64,000 bases of DNA from Streptomyces ficellus (GTDB taxonomy: Bacteria > Actinomycetota > Actinomycetes > Streptomycetales > Streptomycetaceae): assembly GCF_030406405.1 (NCBI RefSeq), contig NZ_JAUEPL010000018.1, positions 43,283 to 107,282 of the forward strand, written 5' to 3'. Shown in pieces: positions 25,867-33,258 of this stretch; position 1 is the stretch's first letter, and every line of letters starts with the position of its first letter. A program made the translations under genes and the position numbers. The notes under the pieces are model-generated. The model had not been told where the DNA came from and made no database searches. It worked only from the letters and a program-made list of their open reading frames with translations.

Positions 25867-25958
25867 ACCTCCGGCGCCGTGCGCGCCTGCCTGTCCTTAC
25901 CGTGGCGTTCTCACCTCCGGCGCCGTGCGCGCCGGCCCGTCCATACCGTGGCCTGACG
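25867..25958. repeat. 46-bp tandem repeat, 2 copies
   Basis: Two consecutive 46-bp units begin with the identical stretch ACCTCCGGCGCCGTGCGCGC at 25867 and 25913; part of a third (GTCCGTACCGTG) precedes them at about 25848. They fill the 220-bp gap between the cyt-like gene and the cupin gene, which otherwise shows no gene. Confidence 0.8.
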
Positions 25959-25989
25959 CCCCGCGCCGTACACGTCCGGACAGCGGCGC

Positions 25990-26718
25990 TCACACCCCCG
26001 TGTCGTACACGTCGAGCCTGCCGCACATCCCGAACCTGCCGTACGCGGACGGGACTTCCGCGCGCGTCTGCGCGGCGGACAGGTAGCCGGTCTCGCCGGC
26101 CTCCAGCAGGTCGAGCTGGCGGCCGGTGGCGTCGGACGCGGCGGCGGCGCCCTCCCGCCAGCGCGCCCGCCACTCACCCGCCCGCTCCCGCACCAGCCGG
26201 GCCGCCGCCCGGTGGAACGCGGCGAGCGGGCCGGGATCGCCCACCGCGGCAGCGGCCCGCAGCGCGGCGAAGCCCTCCAGCGCCACGTCGCGGCGGTGCC
26301 GGGCCGCCCGCTCGACCTCCGCCTCCGGACGGTCCGCCGGCAGGGCGACCGCCTCACGGTAGGTGTCCGGGTCGGCGAGCAGCCGGGGCGGGAGGGTCAG
26401 GACCGCGTCCCCGGCCTCCGGCAGCCCCCGGTTCTGCATCAGTACGGAGATCTCCAGGCCCCCCTCGTTGACCAGCCGGTGGATCGTCCCCGGGGTGAAC
26501 CACACCAGGACGCCGGGCGCGAGCGGCGTCTCCTGGAACCCGGACGCCGTGAGCGTCTGCACGCGCCCCCTGCCACCCGTCACCACATAGCCCTCGGTGC
26601 ACGTCAGATGCAGGTGCGGGGTGCCGCCGCGCAGGCCGTCGGCGGCGGGCCAGTCGTACACCCGCAGCCGCGACACGCCGATCCCGCCCGGCAGTCCGCC
26701 GTATACCGCGGGGCTCAC
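25990..26718 (-). CDS. Cupin-domain sugar-associated protein
   Basis: 242 residues. The first half is a cupin: PHLHLTCTEGYVV gives the first metal motif (H-x-H ... E) and PGVLVWFTPGTIHRLVNEG the second (PG ... H). The helical second half is not recognised. It is the last gene of the Gfo-PmoA-cupin operon; GTG 26718 overlaps the stop of the preceding gene (GTGA), and GTG 26721 is equally possible with AAGGAG upstream. A role as sugar isomerase/epimerase or sugar-acid binding protein in the same pathway is inference. Confidence 0.75.
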   Translation of the reverse strand: MSPAVYGGLPGGIGVSRLRVYDWPAADGLRGGTPHLHLTCTEGYVVTGGRGRVQTLTASGFQETPLAPGVLVWFTPGTIHRLVNEGGLEISVLMQNRGLPEAGDAVLTLPPRLLADPDTYREAVALPADRPEAEVERAARHRRDVALEGFAALRAAAAVGDPGPLAAFHRAAARLVRERAGEWRARWREGAAAASDATGRQLDLLEAGETGYLSAAQTRAEVPSAYGRFGMCGRLDVYDTGV

Positions 26719-27653
26719 CACGGCAGCTCCTTCAGCCGGGCGGCGATCCGCTCCCGGTCCCAGGCGGCGTCCGCGATCAGGATCCGGTAGCGGCGGGAGA
26801 GGGTGCCGCCGGGCGGCAGGACCAGCTCGTCATGGAAGGCGAAGGACGGCGCGACCGCCGCGATGGGGTCGTTGCGGACGAACCAGTGCGCCGGGTGGGA
26901 ACCGGCCGCGCCGCTGTGGTCGTTCTCCGGCGCGTGCGCGAAGACGAGCGTGGCGTGGCCGTCGGCCCCGTCGTGCTCGCCGCTGTAGGCCAGCCACTCG
27001 GACTGGCTGCCCATCAGGCCGGGGCCCTCGCCGCCGGGGCCCAGGACGCCACCGTCGCGGAAGGCACGCGGACCGCGCCAGAACAGGCCCGTGTAGCCCG
27101 CCATCCGACGCCCCTCCGTGGTCGGGCTGCCGAACCGCAGCGGCTCCTCGCGCCGGTTGGTGACGGCCGACGACCAGGTCAGCGCCCAGGAGCCGGAGGC
27201 GGGGTGGACGTCGTGCACCTCGATGCGGCGCAGCTCCTCGGCCCACAGCTCCCCGCTGTACGGATGCCACGTCAGCCGCTCGGTGAGGGTGACCCGGCCG
27301 TCCCGCCCCGACAGCTCGTCGAAGCACCGGTGGGCCATGGAGCCGACCCGCTCGGGCAGCGCCCGGTACCCCTCGCCCCGGACGTAGGTGTTGCCGCCCC
27401 ACAGGTTCTGCCCGGACAGGTGGGAGGCCGTCATCTGCAGGCCCTTGTGCCAGCGGTGGTCGTTCGGGCGGTAGTCCGTGACCGTGTGGCCGGCCAGGGT
27501 GCGCAGCGGGTGGATGTACGGCTTGGGCGCCTCCCACGCCGCCTCGGGACGGTAGACGTAACGCAGCAGCTCGACCGCGCCCACCGACACCGAGACGTGG
27601 TCGCCGTGCGCGTGGACGATGCGCGGCTGCGTGCGTGCGGGGTCCGGAGTCAT
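26715..27653 (-). CDS. PmoA-like (DUF6807) carbohydrate-associated protein
   Basis: 312 residues of the family labelled 'methane oxygenase PmoA' (DUF6807), a misnomer for soluble proteins found beside sugar oxidoreductases. Typical blocks are YVYRPEAAWEAPKPYIHPLRTLAGHTVTDYRPNDHRWHKGLQ with several His/Asp that could bind metal, and GRRMAGYTGLFWRGPRAFRDG. ATG 27653 overlaps the stop of the Gfo gene by 4 nt. It probably acts on the same sugar or glycoside as its neighbours, a keto-sugar or glycoside cleavage step (inference). Confidence 0.8.
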   Translation of the reverse strand: MTPDPARTQPRIVHAHGDHVSVSVGAVELLRYVYRPEAAWEAPKPYIHPLRTLAGHTVTDYRPNDHRWHKGLQMTASHLSGQNLWGGNTYVRGEGYRALPERVGSMAHRCFDELSGRDGRVTLTERLTWHPYSGELWAEELRRIEVHDVHPASGSWALTWSSAVTNRREEPLRFGSPTTEGRRMAGYTGLFWRGPRAFRDGGVLGPGGEGPGLMGSQSEWLAYSGEHDGADGHATLVFAHAPENDHSGAAGSHPAHWFVRNDPIAAVAPSFAFHDELVLPPGGTLSRRYRILIADAAWDRERIAARLKELPW

Positions 27654-28807
27654 CCGGCCACCACCTCGCGCGGCTCGGGTGACTCGGGGGCCCAGCCGGG
27701 CGCGTCGCCGTGCAGGGCGGTGTAGTACGGGTCGCCCGGGGCGATCTCCCCGGCCCGCACGGTGGCGCCGGTGAACGCCGACTTGTACAGCGCGGCGATC
27801 AGTTCCAGGCTCCTGCGCCCATCGGCACCGCTGCTGCGGGGGCGGCGCCCGGCGCGCAGGTCGGCGAGCAGGCCACGCAGCTGGGCCAGATGGGAACTGG
27901 GCTCGTCCGCCCCGAAGTCCCGCCAGCGGGACGCTTCCTCGGCGTTGACACCGGGGGCGGGCGTGATGTGCCAGTCCGCGTTGCGGTAGCCGTACAGATG
28001 GGTCAGTTCGACGGTCGCACGCTCGCAGTCGATGCGGATACGGCTCACCTCGTCGGGGCTGAGCACACTGTTGACCACCGTGGCGAGAGCCCCGCTCCCG
28101 AAACGGATCAGCGCTGTCGACACGTCCTCCGTCTCGATGTCGTGCACGAGCCGTCCGGCCATGGCGCTGATCTGCGACCACGGGCCGAGCAGGTCGAGCA
28201 GCAGGTCCATCTGGTGGATGCCGTGCCCCATGGCGGGCCCGCCGCCCTCGCTGTGCCAACGTCCCCGCCAGGGCGCGGAGTAGTAGTCGGTGCCCCGGTA
28301 CCAGGTGGTCTGACAGTGCGCCACCAGCGGCCGCCCCAGGGTCTGCTCCGCCAGCAGACCGCGCACATGCCGTGCCCCGGAGCCGAAGCGGTGCTGGAAG
28401 ACGATCGACGCGTACGGCCCGCCCTCGGCCTCGGCCGCCTCGATCGCGTCGAAGTCGGCGAGTGAGGGGCACGGCGGCTTCTCGCACCACACCCACGCCC
28501 CGGCGCGCAGCGCGGCCACGGTCTGGTCGCGGTGGAACCGGGGCGGGGTGCAGATGGTCACCAGGTCGGGCCGCTGCTCGTCGAGCATCCGCTCAAGGTC
28601 GGTGTACGGGTGGGGGACAGCGCCGTCCGCGCAGAAGGCGGCGGCCGCGTCGGCGTCGACGTCCACCGCCGCCACCACCCGTAGCGGCTGCTCGGCCGCC
28701 AGCGCCGCCAGGGCGGGCAGATGACTGCCCCGGGCGATGGCTCCGGTGCCGACGACGGCGACCCGGACGGTTTCATCGCGCGATCCACGCCTGGACGTGA
28801 CACACAC
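27650..28807 (-). CDS. Gfo/Idh/MocA-family oxidoreductase
   Basis: 385-residue NAD(P)-dependent sugar or inositol dehydrogenase. The Rossmann fold starts RVAVVGTGAIARGSHLPAL; ICTPPRFH and the family motif VWCEKPPCPS follow, with GHGIHQMDLLLDLLG in the catalytic domain (the GGG ... D..H element). GTG 28807 is preferred over the upstream ATG 28894 because GAGGGGG lies just in front of it and the promoter -35/-10 (28894-28866) overlaps the longer reading. First gene of a three-gene operon flanked by two LacI-type sites. Substrate unknown. Confidence 0.87.
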   Translation of the reverse strand: MCVTSRRGSRDETVRVAVVGTGAIARGSHLPALAALAAEQPLRVVAAVDVDADAAAAFCADGAVPHPYTDLERMLDEQRPDLVTICTPPRFHRDQTVAALRAGAWVWCEKPPCPSLADFDAIEAAEAEGGPYASIVFQHRFGSGARHVRGLLAEQTLGRPLVAHCQTTWYRGTDYYSAPWRGRWHSEGGGPAMGHGIHQMDLLLDLLGPWSQISAMAGRLVHDIETEDVSTALIRFGSGALATVVNSVLSPDEVSRIRIDCERATVELTHLYGYRNADWHITPAPGVNAEEASRWRDFGADEPSSHLAQLRGLLADLRAGRRPRSSGADGRRSLELIAALYKSAFTGATVRAGEIAPGDPYYTALHGDAPGWAPESPEPREVVAG

Positions 28808-28837
28808 CCCCTCGGGAGCGGGGGCGCGAGCCCGGAT

Positions 28838-28847
28838 AGCAAGCGCT
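28838..28847. promoter_or_regulatory. LacI-type half-palindromic site downstream of the Gfo promoter
   Basis: AGCAAGCGCT, exact inverse of the site at 28896-28905, with an AAGCGCTT core typical of LacI-family operators. It would lie about 12-21 nt into the transcript. No LacI gene is adjacent, so the regulator is elsewhere. Confidence 0.6.
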
Positions 28848-28865
28848 TTCCCCCGTTGCCGGGAG

Positions 28866-28894
28866 AACCTAGGTGCACACCGGCTCACGGTCAA
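28866..28894 (-). promoter_or_regulatory. Promoter of the Gfo-PmoA-cupin operon
   Basis: -35 TTGACC (28894-28889) and -10 TAGGTT (28871-28866) with a 17-nt spacer, a good match to the vegetative consensus. Transcription would start near 28859. Confidence 0.7.
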
Positions 28895-28895
28895 T

Positions 28896-28905
28896 AGCGC
28901 TTGCT
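28896..28905. promoter_or_regulatory. LacI-type half-palindromic site abutting the Gfo -35
   Basis: AGCGCTTGCT lies 1 bp upstream of the -35 box and is the exact reverse complement of 28838-28847 (48 bp between the inner ends). The pair could let a repressor bridge the promoter. Confidence 0.6.
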
Positions 28906-28993
28906 CCGCACCCCGCGCCCGAGTCCCCGGCTCGGGGGCGTCAATCCCCGTGTCCCCGCGCCCCGTTCGCCCCCGTGCGGCTGGCGGCAGTCG

Positions 28994-29968
28994 TCAGGAA
29001 GCGGTCAACTTCCCGGGCAGCCAGCGCAGTTGCCGGTCCTGCTGGAAGGCCTCGCCGCCCTCGTGGTCGTTGAAGTCGTAGACCTCGATCGCCTTCTCCT
29101 CGTGCGCGTACGCGTTGAACGCCGCGAACACCGTCGACGGCGGGCAGGTCAGGTCCTCCAGCGCGGTGGAGAACAGCGCGGGCGCCGAACCGCGCGCCGC
29201 GAAGTGGACGCCGTCGAAGTACGCCAGCGTCCGCGCGACCTGCTCCGACCGGCCGCGGTGGGTCTTCAGGTAACCGGCCACCTCCCGGTACGGGGCGCGG
29301 TCGGTGAGCGTGGTCGCCCGGGGGAAGTCGCACAGGAACGGTACGTCCGGCGCTATCGCCGCCAGGTCCGCCACCAGTCCGCCCACGGCCAGCGCGATCC
29401 CGCCGCCCTGGCTGGCGCCGACGGCCGCCGTGCGGGAGGCGTCGGCCATCGGGTGCGAGCGGGCCGCCTCCACCGCCCGTACGGCATCGGTGAACACGCG
29501 CCGGTAGTAGTACGTGGAGGGGTCCTCGATGCCCCGGGTCATGAAGCCCGGGTAGGCCGGCCCGCTGCCCACCGGGTCGGGGGTGTCACCGCCGGCCCAG
29601 CCGCTGCCCTGACCCCGGGTGTCCATCACGAAGTGCGCGCATCCGGCCGACGCCCACAGCAGATGCGTGTGCGGCAGCCCGCGCCCGCCTCCGTAGCCGA
29701 CGAACTGGACCACCACCGGCAGTGGCTGCGTCGTGCCGGCCGGCAGGACGAACCAGCCCTTGACGGGGTGCCCGCCGAAACCGGCGAAGGTCACGTCGTA
29801 CACCTCGACCGTCGCGAGGTGGGCGTCGACCCGCTCGAAACGCGCGTCGAGGTCGTGCGACCGGGCCTCGTCCAGGGTCTTGGCCCAGAAGGCGTCGAAG
29901 TCCTCCGGCTCCGGGGAAGCGCTGCGGTACGTGCGGAGCTGTTCGAGGGGCAGGTCGAAACGCGCCAT
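28994..29968 (-). CDS. Acetylxylan esterase / cephalosporin-C deacetylase family (CE7)
   Basis: 324-residue alpha/beta hydrolase of carbohydrate esterase family 7, which removes acetyl groups from xylo-oligosaccharides inside the cell. Family features: MARFDLPLEQLRTYRSASPEPEDFDAFWAKTL at the N-terminus (residues 1-32), VMDTRGQGSGW (RGQ motif, 118-120), the nucleophile S186 in GASQGGG, an aspartate in ALEDLTCPP (~270) and a histidine in NDHEGGE (~303). Length is exactly that of the family. No signal peptide, so it acts on imported oligomers. It is divergent from the GH5 gene. Confidence 0.9.
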   Translation of the reverse strand: MARFDLPLEQLRTYRSASPEPEDFDAFWAKTLDEARSHDLDARFERVDAHLATVEVYDVTFAGFGGHPVKGWFVLPAGTTQPLPVVVQFVGYGGGRGLPHTHLLWASAGCAHFVMDTRGQGSGWAGGDTPDPVGSGPAYPGFMTRGIEDPSTYYYRRVFTDAVRAVEAARSHPMADASRTAAVGASQGGGIALAVGGLVADLAAIAPDVPFLCDFPRATTLTDRAPYREVAGYLKTHRGRSEQVARTLAYFDGVHFAARGSAPALFSTALEDLTCPPSTVFAAFNAYAHEEKAIEVYDFNDHEGGEAFQQDRQLRWLPGKLTAS

Positions 29969-30010
29969 GCGGCACCACCTTGATCGTGGGGAACGGTCAC
30001 CACACGGTAG

Positions 30011-30034
30011 CCCGGTCGTTCGTCGAACGCCGGG
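30011..30034. promoter_or_regulatory. Hairpin/palindrome between esterase and GH5 genes
   Basis: CCCGG-t-CGTTCG-t-CGAACG-CCGGG: an 11-bp stem with one bulged T and a one-base centre. It is 43 bp before the esterase ATG, in its leader or promoter. As DNA it would be a symmetrical operator, as RNA a strong hairpin. Confidence 0.45.
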
Positions 30035-30130
30035 CCTGTGGATATCCGTTCGCCCCGCCGGTCAGCGGAGCCCGCGCGGACCTTGTCATGCGCCTTGCAG
30101 GCGTGGGCCGGCGACTGCTATCCCTTCGTC

Positions 30131-30143
30131 AGGAAAGTTTCCT
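30131..30143. promoter_or_regulatory. Operator-like palindrome upstream of GH5 (AGGAAAGTTTCCT)
   Basis: Perfect 6-1-6 palindrome 40 bp before the GH5 start. It resembles short G-A-A-A-N-T-T-T-C elements known in front of streptomycete xylanase and cellulase genes; binding factor unknown. Confidence 0.5.
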
Positions 30144-30182
30144 TCCAGTCTCAACTCCCCTGAACACAACGGAGAACCCCCC

Positions 30183-31319
30183 ATGAGACCGGCACGGACC
30201 CGGACACGTTCCCTCGGCGGCGCCGCCACGCTCGCCGCCGCCCTTCTCCTCACCCTCACCACGGCCACCACCATCGCCACCGCCACCGCGGGCGCCCCCA
30301 CCGGCGGGACCGCCGGGCGGCCGGCCACGGTGAACGGCTCATCCGCCGCCGGCCCGGCCGCCGCGACACCGTCCGCCGCGACACCGGTCGCCGTCAACGG
30401 CCGGCTCAAGGTCTGCGGCACCAAGCTGTGCAACCAGTACGGCAAGCCCATCCAGCTGCGCGGCATGTCCACGCACGGCCTCCAGTGGTACCGCCAGTGC
30501 GTCACCAGCGGCTCCCTGAACGCGCTGGCCACCGACTGGAACGCCGACGTCCTGCGCATCTCCATGTACATCCAGGAGGGCGGCTACGAGACCGACCCGC
30601 GCAGGTACACCGACCTCGTGCACTCCATCATCGAGCAGGCCACCGCACGCGGCATGTACGCCCTCGTCGACTGGCACATGCTCAGCCCGGGCGACCCGCA
30701 CCACAACCTGAGCCGCGCCAAGACCTTCTTCGCCGAGATCGCCCAGCGCCACAGCGCCAAGACCAACCTGCTGTACGAGATCGCCAACGAACCCAACGGC
30801 GTGAGCTGGTCCCGTATCAGGAGCTACGCCGAGGAACTCATCCCCGTCATCCGCGCCGAGGACCCGCACACACCGATCCTCGTCGGCACGCGCGCGTGGT
30901 CGTCGTTCGGCGTCTCGGAGGGCTCCGACGAGCGGGAGGTCGTGGCCAGTCCCGTGCGGGCCGGCAACATCATGTACACCTTCCACTTCTACGCGTACTC
31001 GCACCGGGACGAGTACCTGAACACCCTCTCCAGGGCCGCGGACAAACTGCCCGTCTTCGTCACGGAGTTCGGCACCCAGAACTACGCGGGCGAAGGCGCC
31101 GACGACTTCGCCATGTCGCAGCGCTATCTCGACCTGATGGCGAGCAAGAAGATCAGCTGGGTCAACTGGAACTTCTCCGACGACCACCGCTCCGGCGCCG
31201 TCCTCAAGAGCGGCACCTGCGCGAACAACGGCCCCTGGACCGGTACCGGTCCGCTCAAGCCCGCCGGCGTGTGGGTACGCGACCGGATCAGGACTGCCGA
31301 CGATTTCCCCACCGGCTGA
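30183..31319 (+). CDS. Secreted GH5 endoglucanase (cellulase)
   Basis: 378-residue exported glycoside hydrolase family 5. Residues 1-~36 are a signal peptide, followed by an Ala/Thr/Pro linker to ~70. The catalytic domain opens with LCNQYGKPIQLRGMSTHG. Acid/base E203 is in YEIANEPNG and the nucleophile E295 in FVTEFGTQNY; WHMLSPGDP and YTFHFYA supply further active-site residues. No carbohydrate-binding module is seen. ATG 30183 has GGAG ~10 nt upstream. It cuts beta-1,4-glucan or related hemicellulose, fitting the neighbouring acetyl esterase. Confidence 0.93.
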   Translation: MRPARTRTRSLGGAATLAAALLLTLTTATTIATATAGAPTGGTAGRPATVNGSSAAGPAAATPSAATPVAVNGRLKVCGTKLCNQYGKPIQLRGMSTHGLQWYRQCVTSGSLNALATDWNADVLRISMYIQEGGYETDPRRYTDLVHSIIEQATARGMYALVDWHMLSPGDPHHNLSRAKTFFAEIAQRHSAKTNLLYEIANEPNGVSWSRIRSYAEELIPVIRAEDPHTPILVGTRAWSSFGVSEGSDEREVVASPVRAGNIMYTFHFYAYSHRDEYLNTLSRAADKLPVFVTEFGTQNYAGEGADDFAMSQRYLDLMASKKISWVNWNFSDDHRSGAVLKSGTCANNGPWTGTGPLKPAGVWVRDRIRTADDFPTG

Positions 31320-31371
31320 CCGACTCATCTTGCCCGCCCCTGCCCGCCCTGCCGGCACTGACGCCCCGGCC

Positions 31372-31413
31372 CGTCCCCCGCCCGTCCCCGTCCGTCCCCC
31401 GCCCGTCCCCGTC
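31372..31413. repeat. 21-bp tandem repeat, 2 copies
   Basis: Two exact copies of a 21-bp C/G/T unit (CGTCCCCCGCCCGTCCCC plus GTC) lie between the GH5 and PIG-L genes. Confidence 0.85.
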
Positions 31414-31467
31414 CGCACAGGGCACGCATCCACTGTGCGGGCGGGGACGCGGCCGTATCCTGCGGCC

Positions 31468-32211
31468 ATGACCGATCATGTGAACGGGCCGCTGCGGCCG
31501 ATGCCCGAGGACTGGCAGCGTGCGCTCGCCGTCGTCGCCCACCCCGACGACCTGGAGTACGGCTGCTCGGCGGCCGTCGCGGCCTGGACGGACGGTGGCC
31601 GCGAGGTGGCCTATGTCCTCGCGACCCGCGGCGAGGCGGGCATCGACGCCGTCGACCCGGCCGCCTGCGGCCCGCTGCGCGAGCGGGAGCAGCGGGCCAG
31701 CGCGGCGGTGGTCGGCGTGTCGACGGTGGAGTTCCTCGACCACAAGGACGGCGTCATCGAGTACGGCCTCGCCCTGCGCCGTGATATCGCCGCCGCGATC
31801 CGGCGGCACCGGCCCGAACTCGTCATCACCCTCAACCACCGCGACACATGGGGTGGGGTCGCCTGGAACACGCCCGACCATGTCGCCGTGGGCCGTGCCA
31901 CCCTCGACGCGGCGGGCGACGCGGGCAACCGCTGGATCTTCCCCGAGCTGACCGAGCAGGGCCTCGAACCCTGGGACGGCGTGCGGTGGGTGGCCGTCGC
32001 GGGCTCCTCCGCGCCGACGCACGCGGTGGACGCGGCACCGGGCATGGAGCGGGCCGTACAGTCGCTGCTGGAGCACCGGGCGTACATCGAGGCGCTGACC
32101 GATCAGGACCCGGAGGCGTACTGCCGCTCCTTCCTCACCGCCAACGCCGAGGCCGCGGCCGAACGGTTCGGCGGCCGCCCGGCCGTGACCTTCGAGGTGT
32201 TCAGCCGCTGA
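31468..32211 (+). CDS. PIG-L family deacetylase
   Basis: 247-residue Zn-dependent de-N-acetylase related to MshB and the GlcNAc-PI deacetylase. The metal motif AHPDDLEYG (28-36) and a second histidine in NTPDHVAVGR are present, along with ATRGEAG and REREQRASAAVVGV. Substrate unknown; an N-acetylglucosaminyl or similar sugar is expected. There is no ribosome site before ATG 31468, while TATCCT at 31456-31461 would place the transcript start at the ATG, so the mRNA may be leaderless. Confidence 0.88.
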   Translation: MTDHVNGPLRPMPEDWQRALAVVAHPDDLEYGCSAAVAAWTDGGREVAYVLATRGEAGIDAVDPAACGPLREREQRASAAVVGVSTVEFLDHKDGVIEYGLALRRDIAAAIRRHRPELVITLNHRDTWGGVAWNTPDHVAVGRATLDAAGDAGNRWIFPELTEQGLEPWDGVRWVAVAGSSAPTHAVDAAPGMERAVQSLLEHRAYIEALTDQDPEAYCRSFLTANAEAAAERFGGRPAVTFEVFSR

Positions 32212-32357
32212 CGAGCCGGTCGACGGCCGGGGCGGTGCGCGGCCGTCCCGCGTCGACCACCAGCGTCCGCCGCCGGGTACGCCCCGGGACCACCGCGGCG
32301 CTGAGCCCGGCCGCGCGGCCACTGACGACCACGACGTCGTATGCGTGCTCTATGCCA
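32201..32357 (-). pseudogene. Remnant of an FAD-dependent (thioredoxin reductase-like) oxidoreductase
   Basis: On the minus strand this stretch encodes YDVVVVSGRAAGLSAAVVPG then RRRTLVVDAGRPRTAPA before a stop. That is the FAD-binding N-terminus of the NAD(P)/FAD oxidoreductases related to thioredoxin reductase, with the glycine motif damaged (normally VVVVGGGAAGLS). Only ~50 of ~320 codons remain and no in-frame ATG precedes it. It overlaps the end of the PIG-L gene and is divergent from the XRE regulator, probably its former partner. Confidence 0.65.
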
Positions 32358-32402
32358 TCCGGTTTCCGTCCATGCCGTGACGACGGCGGGAAGGACGCTC
32401 GA

Positions 32403-32433
32403 TTGACAAACTCTCTTGCTGTTTCTGCAATAG
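32403..32433 (+). promoter_or_regulatory. Promoter of the XRE-cupin regulator, possibly leaderless
   Basis: TTGACA (32403-32408, perfect -35) is followed after 17 nt by TGCAAT or after 19 nt by CAATAG. Either places the transcript start on or beside GTG 32435/ATG 32438. TTGC-N7-GCAA (32417-32431) is an inverted repeat inside the spacer that could bind the regulator itself. Confidence 0.6.
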
Positions 32434-32437
32434 GGTG

Positions 32438-33157
32438 ATGGATGACGAAGCGCGGCTCGACGCCGTACTGAACGAAGTGGGTCCCCGGCTCCGCAGGATC
32501 CGCCGGGAGCGCGGGGCGACGCTGGGCGCGCTGTCGGCGGCCACGGGCATCTCCGTCAGCACCCTGTCCCGGCTGGAGTCGGGACAGCGCCGCCCGAGCC
32601 TTGAGCTGCTCCTGCCCATCGCCCGCGCCCACCAAGTGCCGCTGGATGAGCTGGTGGGCGCGCCGCCGGTCGGTGACCCCCGCGTCCGCGCCAAGCCGAT
32701 CGTCCGCAACGGCCGCACCATGCTGCCGCTCACCCGCCGGCCGGGCGGCCTCCAGGCGTACAAGGTGGTCCAGCAGCCGGGCGGCGAGCAGCCCGAGCCG
32801 CGCACGCACGAGGGGTACGAGTGGCTGTACGTGCTCTCCGGACGGCTGCGGCTGGTGCTCGGCGAGCACGACCTGGTGCTGGGGGCGGGCGAGGCGGCGG
32901 AGTTCGACACGCGGGTGCCGCACTGGTTCGGGGCGGCGGGGGAGAGGCCGGTGGAGTTCCTGAGCCTGTTCGGGCCCCAGGGCGAGCGCATGCATGTGCG
33001 CGCCAAGCCGAAGAGCGCGAGGAGCCGGAAGGGCCCGCACGACCCGAACAGCCCGGAGGGCCCGAACAGCCCGGACGACCCGAAGAGTCAGAACAGGTCG
33101 AAGAGTCAGAACAGGCCGAACAGTCGGAACAGGCCGAACAACCCGCGGAACTCCTGA
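32438..33157 (+). CDS. XRE-family transcriptional regulator with cupin sensor
   Basis: 239 residues. HTH of the XRE/Cro type at ~14-66 (LRRIRRERGATLGALSAATGI, STLSRLESGQRRPSLELLLPI), then a cupin at ~110-185 (RTHEGYEWLYVLSGRLRLVLGEHD, FDTRVPHWFG). Such proteins sense small ligands or metals. The last ~45 residues are a run of six-residue repeats (NSPEGP, NSPDDP, KSQNRS, KSQNRP, NSRNRP) encoded by an 18-bp tandem array, unusual for the family. No ribosome site is visible before ATG 32438; GTG 32435 is in frame. It probably once controlled the damaged flavoprotein gene next to it. Confidence 0.85.
   Translation: MDDEARLDAVLNEVGPRLRRIRRERGATLGALSAATGISVSTLSRLESGQRRPSLELLLPIARAHQVPLDELVGAPPVGDPRVRAKPIVRNGRTMLPLTRRPGGLQAYKVVQQPGGEQPEPRTHEGYEWLYVLSGRLRLVLGEHDLVLGAGEAAEFDTRVPHWFGAAGERPVEFLSLFGPQGERMHVRAKPKSARSRKGPHDPNSPEGPNSPDDPKSQNRSKSQNRPNSRNRPNNPRNS
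33047..33136. repeat. 18-bp tandem repeat inside the regulator gene, 5 copies
   Basis: Five in-frame 18-bp units (pattern AACAGCCCGGAGGGCCCG drifting to AACAGTCGGAACAGGCCG) encode the hexapeptide tail of the XRE-cupin regulator. In-frame unit length allows copy-number change without frameshift. Confidence 0.9.
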
Positions 33158-33188
33158 GAAGGGGCCTTGAGGCGGTTCCCCGATCGGC

Positions 33189-33200
33189 AAGCGACCGCTT
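33189..33200. promoter_or_regulatory. TetR-like palindrome upstream of the quinone oxidoreductase operon
   Basis: AAGCG-AC-CGCTT, perfect 5-bp arms, directly followed by TAGTAT (33200-33205), a plausible -10. This arrangement is typical for TetR-family repressors of acyl-CoA dehydrogenase operons. Regulator not in the window. Confidence 0.55.
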
Positions 33201-33258
33201 AGTATGCGGGCAGCTGCGGACCAGTGCCGTACTGCCCGACTCTTTGTGGAGGCCCTCA

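Noticed and set aside
25990..28807. The PmoA-like gene as methane monooxygenase
   Set aside because: The family name is misleading; the protein is soluble, lacks the membrane helices of true PmoA, and lies in a sugar-type operon.
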